DNA of 35,322 bases from Leucobacter sp. G161 (GTDB lineage Bacteria > Actinomycetota > Actinomycetes > Actinomycetales > Microbacteriaceae): NCBI RefSeq assembly GCF_001482305.1, contig NZ_LOHP01000077.1:1-35322 (forward strand). Reading direction: 5' to 3'. Shown here piece after piece: positions 32,028 through 35,322 of the stretch. Made by a program: the position numbers and the translations under genes. Position 1 is the first letter of the stretch, and every line of letters begins with the position of its first letter. The notes below the pieces were generated by a model. It saw only the letters and a program-made list of their open reading frames with translations, ran no database searches and was not told the origin of the DNA.

Positions 32028-32710
32028 GCGGTGCCCTCCTCGCCTGCGGCTGGGGTGGTTGCTTCGAAGTCCGCGAGTGAGTCAGCCACCTGGGTCGCAA
32101 GGACGCGGATAGTGGCTTCATCGTCGGTGCCGTACACGAGCACAGAGTTGCTGCCGACGACGCCCTCGAGCCCGAAGCGCATGTTCACTTCGTTGGCCTT
32201 GCGATCCTGGTGATCGTAGACCTTCCAGTCGATACCGCCGAGCTGATCGGTTCCGGTAGGGTCTTGCTCCTCAAGCTTGCCTGCGATCCACTTTGCCGGT
32301 ACCGGCTCACCGTCCGCGGTGTACGCCTGCACGACCGACGCGAATGCCTCGTTCTCGGTTGTGTAGAGGATCTGCCAGTACGTCACGCCGCTGTCGACGG
32401 TGAGCGAAGCCTGCTTCGCCTTCCAGGTGTCTGGAACGTCGGGCACCGCGAGTGAATAGTCGGCGCCAGCCGTCTCCGCTGCGTGCGCGACATCAACCGA
32501 GCGGTCTGCAAAGTCGCCAGCCTCGCGGGGCACCATGAGATAGATCACAAAGACAACGGCGACAGTGACCAGTAGCGAGAACACCAGGTTGTTGACGGTC
32601 TTGCGTGACTTGTATAGTCGCGTACCTTCGGCCTTGCGTGCAGCGGTCTCGGCCGCCGTCTCAGGGCGGCCAAGCTCGGCGACGATATTCGGACGTTTCT
32701 GCTTCGCCAT
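32024..32710 (-). CDS. DUF4245-domain protein, single-pass membrane anchored
   Basis: A 228-residue protein with a basic cytosolic N-terminus (about 1-38), one transmembrane helix (VFSLLVTVAVVFVIYLMVP, about 42-60) and an extracytoplasmic domain with 'PDVPDTWKAKQASLTVDSGV', 'YWQILYTTENEAFASVVQAY' and 'NSVLVYGTDDEATIRVLA'. These match DUF4245, found next to xseB, fumC and glpX in many actinobacteria; its function is unknown. The start at 32710 lies two bases after the stop of xseB. It overlaps the carbonic anhydrase by four bases. Confidence 0.9.
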   Translation of the reverse strand: MAKQKRPNIVAELGRPETAAETAARKAEGTRLYKSRKTVNNLVFSLLVTVAVVFVIYLMVPREAGDFADRSVDVAHAAETAGADYSLAVPDVPDTWKAKQASLTVDSGVTYWQILYTTENEAFASVVQAYTADGEPVPAKWIAGKLEEQDPTGTDQLGGIDWKVYDHQDRKANEVNMRFGLEGVVGSNSVLVYGTDDEATIRVLATQVADSLADFEATTPAAGEEGTA

Positions 32711-32712
32711 AG

Positions 32713-32979
32713 TTAGAACTCTTCGCCATTCTCGGGCTGGGTTGCGGCGCCAGATGCACCGGAAGCTGCGCCGCCCTGGCGCGCGTCTTCGAGTCGTTTG
32801 CGTGCGCCAATGAGCCACTCTTCGCAGCGGGTCGCGAGTGCCTCGCCGCGTTCCCACAGCTGGAGCGATTCCTCGAGCGTGGCACCGCCCTGTTCGAGAC
32901 GACTCACCACCTGGATGAGCTCATCTCGAGCTTGCTCATAGCTCAGCTCGGCGAGGTCTGCTTCGATCGGGGCAGTCAT
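32713..32979 (-). CDS. xseB: Exodeoxyribonuclease VII small subunit
   Basis: An 88-residue coiled-coil subunit that wraps the XseA filament and is needed for single-strand DNA degradation from either end. '[20 protein letters not shown]' and '[16 protein letters not shown]' are the family's signature. The extra Gly/Ala-rich C-terminal 25 residues are common in actinobacteria. It begins 24 bases after xseA and ends two bases before DUF4245. A TAGACT box (minus strand, 32987-32992) lies seven bases before the ATG, suggesting that it can also be transcribed from its own leaderless promoter. Confidence 0.95.
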   Translation of the reverse strand: MTAPIEADLAELSYEQARDELIQVVSRLEQGGATLEESLQLWERGEALATRCEEWLIGARKRLEDARQGGAASGASGAATQPENGEEF

Positions 32980-33003
32980 GCCTGCCAGTCTAGCCGCTCC
33001 GCC

Positions 33004-34230
33004 TCAGAGCTCGTCGAGGCCCGTGCCCGTCGAGGTCGCGCCGATGCGGCCGCCGACGACGCTCACGCGCAGCGAGGTGCCGGAGGGGGCGTCGGCAGGG
33101 TCGCGCAGCACCGCTCCGCCCGGGAGCTGCACGATCGCGTAGCCGCGTTCGAGGGTCGCCTTCGGGGAGAGCGCCCTGAGATGGGCGCGGGTTTCTGCGA
33201 GTGAGCTCGCCCGATCCACAATCGCGCGATCCGCGAGCTCGGCACCGCGGGCCACCCAGCGCACGAGCTCGTCGGCGCGCTCGTCAACGAGGCGGTCAGG
33301 GTTCGCGAGCACGGGCCGCTGCCGCAGCTGGGAGATGCGGTCTGCCTCGTATGCGAAGAGCTGTGTCACCCGGCTCGACATGCGGCTGCGCGCCTGGTCG
33401 ATGCCAGCGAGTTCTTCGCCGACGTCGGGGACGACGCGCTTCGCCGCGTCGGTCGGGGTCGACGCGCGGAGATCAGCGACCTCGTCGAGCAGTGGCCGAT
33501 CCGCCTCGTGCCCGATTGCGCTCACGATCGGCGTCCGTGCCTCGGCCGCAGCCCGCACGACCGCCTCGTCCGAGAACGGCAGCAGGTTCTGGAAATCGCC
33601 GCCGCCGCGCGCGACGATGATGACGTCGACGTCGGGATCCGCGTCGAGCGCGCGAATTCCCGCGGTCACCTCGCTCGCGGCGCGGTCGCCCTGCACCGCC
33701 GCGTAGTGGATCTTGAACTGCACGCCCGGCCAGCGCAGCGTCGCGTTGCGCACCACGTCTTTCTCGGCGTCGGAGTCGCGGCCAGTCACGAGCCCGATCT
33801 TGCCGGGAAGGAAGGGGAGCGTCTGCTTCCGATCCTCCGCGAACAGTCCCTCGGACTGGAGCTGGCGGCGCAGCCGCTCGAGCCGCTCGAGCAGCTCACC
33901 GAGACCCACGTGCGACAGGTCGAAGACCTGCATCGTGAGCGAGCCGCCCTTCACCCAGAAGTTCGGCTTCACGAGCGCGATGACGCGGTCGCCCTGCTTA
34001 AACTCGGCGGTGAGGCGCTGCGCGACCGACCGCCAGACTGTGAAGCTCACGGTCGCATCCTGTGAGAGGTCGCGGAGCTTGCCGTAGACGTGGCCGCCGC
34101 GCACCTGCCACTGCGTGACCTCGCCCTCGACCCAGACCTGGCCGAGCTTGTCGATCCAGCCGGCGACCTTCTCGCTCATGAGGGCGACCGGCCACGGGGC
34201 GTCACGGGTTGCGGGTGCGTCTGTTGCCAT
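33004..34230 (-). CDS. xseA: Exodeoxyribonuclease VII large subunit
   Basis: A 408-residue nuclease subunit that digests single-stranded DNA in both directions and acts in repair and mismatch processing. The N-terminal OB fold covers about 15-110 ('WVEGEVTQWQVRGGHVYGKL'). The catalytic exonuclease domain contains 'GLVTGRDSDAEKDV', 'IIVARGGGDFQNLLPFSD' and 'SAIGHEADRPLLDEVADLRA'. A coiled-coil C-terminus follows. It starts the minus-strand run xseA-xseB-DUF4245-carbonic anhydrase-fumC. A TAGGCT box (minus strand, 34238-34243) lies seven bases before the ATG, so the mRNA is probably leaderless. It is divergent from ispH. Confidence 0.96.
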   Translation of the reverse strand: MATDAPATRDAPWPVALMSEKVAGWIDKLGQVWVEGEVTQWQVRGGHVYGKLRDLSQDATVSFTVWRSVAQRLTAEFKQGDRVIALVKPNFWVKGGSLTMQVFDLSHVGLGELLERLERLRRQLQSEGLFAEDRKQTLPFLPGKIGLVTGRDSDAEKDVVRNATLRWPGVQFKIHYAAVQGDRAASEVTAGIRALDADPDVDVIIVARGGGDFQNLLPFSDEAVVRAAAEARTPIVSAIGHEADRPLLDEVADLRASTPTDAAKRVVPDVGEELAGIDQARSRMSSRVTQLFAYEADRISQLRQRPVLANPDRLVDERADELVRWVARGAELADRAIVDRASSLAETRAHLRALSPKATLERGYAIVQLPGGAVLRDPADAPSGTSLRVSVVGGRIGATSTGTGLDEL

Positions 34231-34324
34231 GTGTTCGAGCCTAGCCGGGCGATCTGACAGCGCGGGCGCGCCGCGGCCACCCCGCGCTCACAGCGCTCAG
34301 ACTGATTGCTCAGAGTTAGCGGCG

Positions 34325-34330
34325 TACACT
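34325..34330 (+). promoter_or_regulatory. -10 box of ispH
   Basis: TACACT ends seven bases before ATG 34338, with a CTGATT -35-like element (34302-34307) 17 bases upstream. The bases in between are GGGGGGT, too close for a Shine-Dalgarno; the mRNA is probably leaderless. Confidence 0.6.
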
Positions 34331-34337
34331 GGGGGGT

Positions 34338-35322
34338 ATGACTCAGCAGGCTTCGGTAGTGAATCAGCGCACCATTGGTGCACCGGTTGTGAGCCTGGCG
34401 ATGCCGCGTATGCGCCGCCTGGGCGGCAGGCTGAAGAACCTGCCCGTCGAGGGCGACAAGCGAGTGCTCCTCGCCGCGCCCCGCGGCTACTGCGCCGGGG
34501 TGGATCGAGCGGTCGTCGCCGTCGAGAAGGCGCTCGAACGCTACGGCGCTCCCGTGTATGTGCGCAAGCAGATCGTGCACAACGTGCACGTCGTGCAGAC
34601 GCTCGAGAAGATGGGCGCGATCTTCGTTGAGGAGGTCGAGGAGGTGCCCGAGGGCTCCAACGTCGTCTTCTCGGCGCACGGTGTATCGCCCGCGGTCGTG
34701 CAGGAAGCGGAGGATCGCCACCTCCACGCGATCGACGCGACCTGCCCGCTCGTGACGAAGGTGCACCGCGAGGCTGTGCGCTTCGCGAAGCAGGACATGG
34801 AGATCCTGCTCATCGGCCACACCGGTCACGAAGAGGTTGAGGGCACCGCCGGACAGGCCCCGGAGCTCATCACGATCGTGAACTCGCCCGACGATGTTGA
34901 TGGGCTCGTGGTGAAGGATCCGGATCGCCTGGTCTGGCTTTCGCAGACCACCCTGTCGGTCGACGAGACGATGGAGACGGTGCGCCGGCTCCGCGAGCGC
35001 TTCCCGAACCTGCAGGATCCGCCCTCTGACGACATTTGCTACGCGACGCAGAACCGCCAGGTCGCGATTAAGAAGATCGCGCCCGAGGCCGACCTCGTGC
35101 TCGTCGTGGGATCCACGAACTCATCGAACTCGGTGCGCCTCGTTGAGGTCGCGCTCGAGTACGGCGCAAAGGCCGCGTACCTCGTTGACTTCGCCGAAGA
35201 AGTGAAGCAGGAGTGGCTCGAGGGCGTCAACACGATTGGCATCTCGAGCGGTGCTTCGGTGCCTGAGGTGCTCGTGCAGGAGCTGCTCGACGATCTCGGC
35301 GAGGCCGGCTACGAAGACGTTC
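34338..35322 (+). CDS. ispH: 4-hydroxy-3-methylbut-2-enyl diphosphate reductase (3' end outside window)
   Basis: The last enzyme of the non-mevalonate isoprenoid pathway, which reduces HMBPP to IPP and DMAPP with a [4Fe-4S] cluster. The three cluster cysteines are Cys52 (APRGYCAGV), Cys136 (DATCPLVTK) and Cys234 ([11 protein letters not shown]). Other active-site features are FSAHG, the glutamate in GHEEVEGT and the STNSSNS loop. A basic N-terminal extension of about 40 residues precedes the core, as in other actinobacteria. The frame runs open off the window after 328 codons, so only a short C-terminal part is missing. It stands divergent from xseA. Confidence 0.97.
   Translation, partial: MTQQASVVNQRTIGAPVVSLAMPRMRRLGGRLKNLPVEGDKRVLLAAPRGYCAGVDRAVVAVEKALERYGAPVYVRKQIVHNVHVVQTLEKMGAIFVEEVEEVPEGSNVVFSAHGVSPAVVQEAEDRHLHAIDATCPLVTKVHREAVRFAKQDMEILLIGHTGHEEVEGTAGQAPELITIVNSPDDVDGLVVKDPDRLVWLSQTTLSVDETMETVRRLRERFPNLQDPPSDDICYATQNRQVAIKKIAPEADLVLVVGSTNSSNSVRLVEVALEYGAKAAYLVDFAEEVKQEWLEGVNTIGISSGASVPEVLVQELLDDLGEAGYEDV

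Overview
The window is high-GC DNA from a Gram-positive actinobacterium, most likely of the family Microbacteriaceae (Leucobacter-like). The basis is very high G/C at third codon positions, the block ispH / xseA-xseB-DUF4245-carbonic anhydrase-fumC, an actinobacterial leuA behind a leucine-codon leader peptide, a DUF222/HNH protein, and many genes whose start codon lies 6-7 nt after a TANNNT -10 box, which indicates leaderless mRNAs. The genus is an inference from gene content. No rRNA, tRNA, CRISPR array, prophage or complete IS element is visible.

Layout. 1-415: a CmtR-type Cd/Pb-sensing ArsR repressor with its operator and the first codons of a coupled downstream gene (minus). 653-2143: acyl-CoA synthetase (minus). 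2366-6084: an unusual beta-carbonic anhydrase, then a compact membrane cluster DUF4177-DUF2165-LssY_C and a GNAT acetyltransferase. 6093-7638: AhpD-like protein plus flavin monooxygenase (minus). 7766-8455: orphan membrane protein. 8571-9269: FCD-type GntR regulator. 9322-11364: leuA with a leader-peptide attenuator and two internal tandem repeats. 11458-12990: aldo/keto reductase and phosphoribosyltransferase. 13122-17043: PucR regulator divergent from a CoA-transferase / glutaryl-CoA dehydrogenase pair, probably glutarate catabolism. 17288-18757: DUF222/HNH nuclease. 18902-20026: GSDH-family lipoprotein. 20132-23869: four-gene operon GntR(YtrA)-DUF1648-DUF1648-CPBP protease with ATGA overlaps. 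23945-26175: TetR regulator and PIN-PhoH ATPase, divergent. 26205-28188: FCD regulator divergent from a CynX/NimT-like MFS transporter. 28185-28964: UPF0126/TRIC channel. 29020-34230: a minus-strand run of xseA, xseB, DUF4245, carbonic anhydrase, fumC and a TPR gene broken by an in-frame TGA. 34338-end: ispH, cut by the window edge.

The best candidate for an undescribed system is the operon at 20132-23869. A small YtrA-type repressor is translationally coupled to two paralogous DUF1648 membrane proteins with a shared cytosolic tail, and to a CPBP-family intramembrane protease. DUF1648 and CPBP both occur in bacteriocin or killing-factor immunity modules, so an envelope-stress or peptide-immunity role is a testable inference. 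Other strong observations are the leuA attenuator with two mutually exclusive 7-bp hairpins, the structured phoH leader, the conserved CmtR cysteines with the start codon inside the operator, the in-frame stop in the TPR gene, and the recurrent leaderless promoter architecture.
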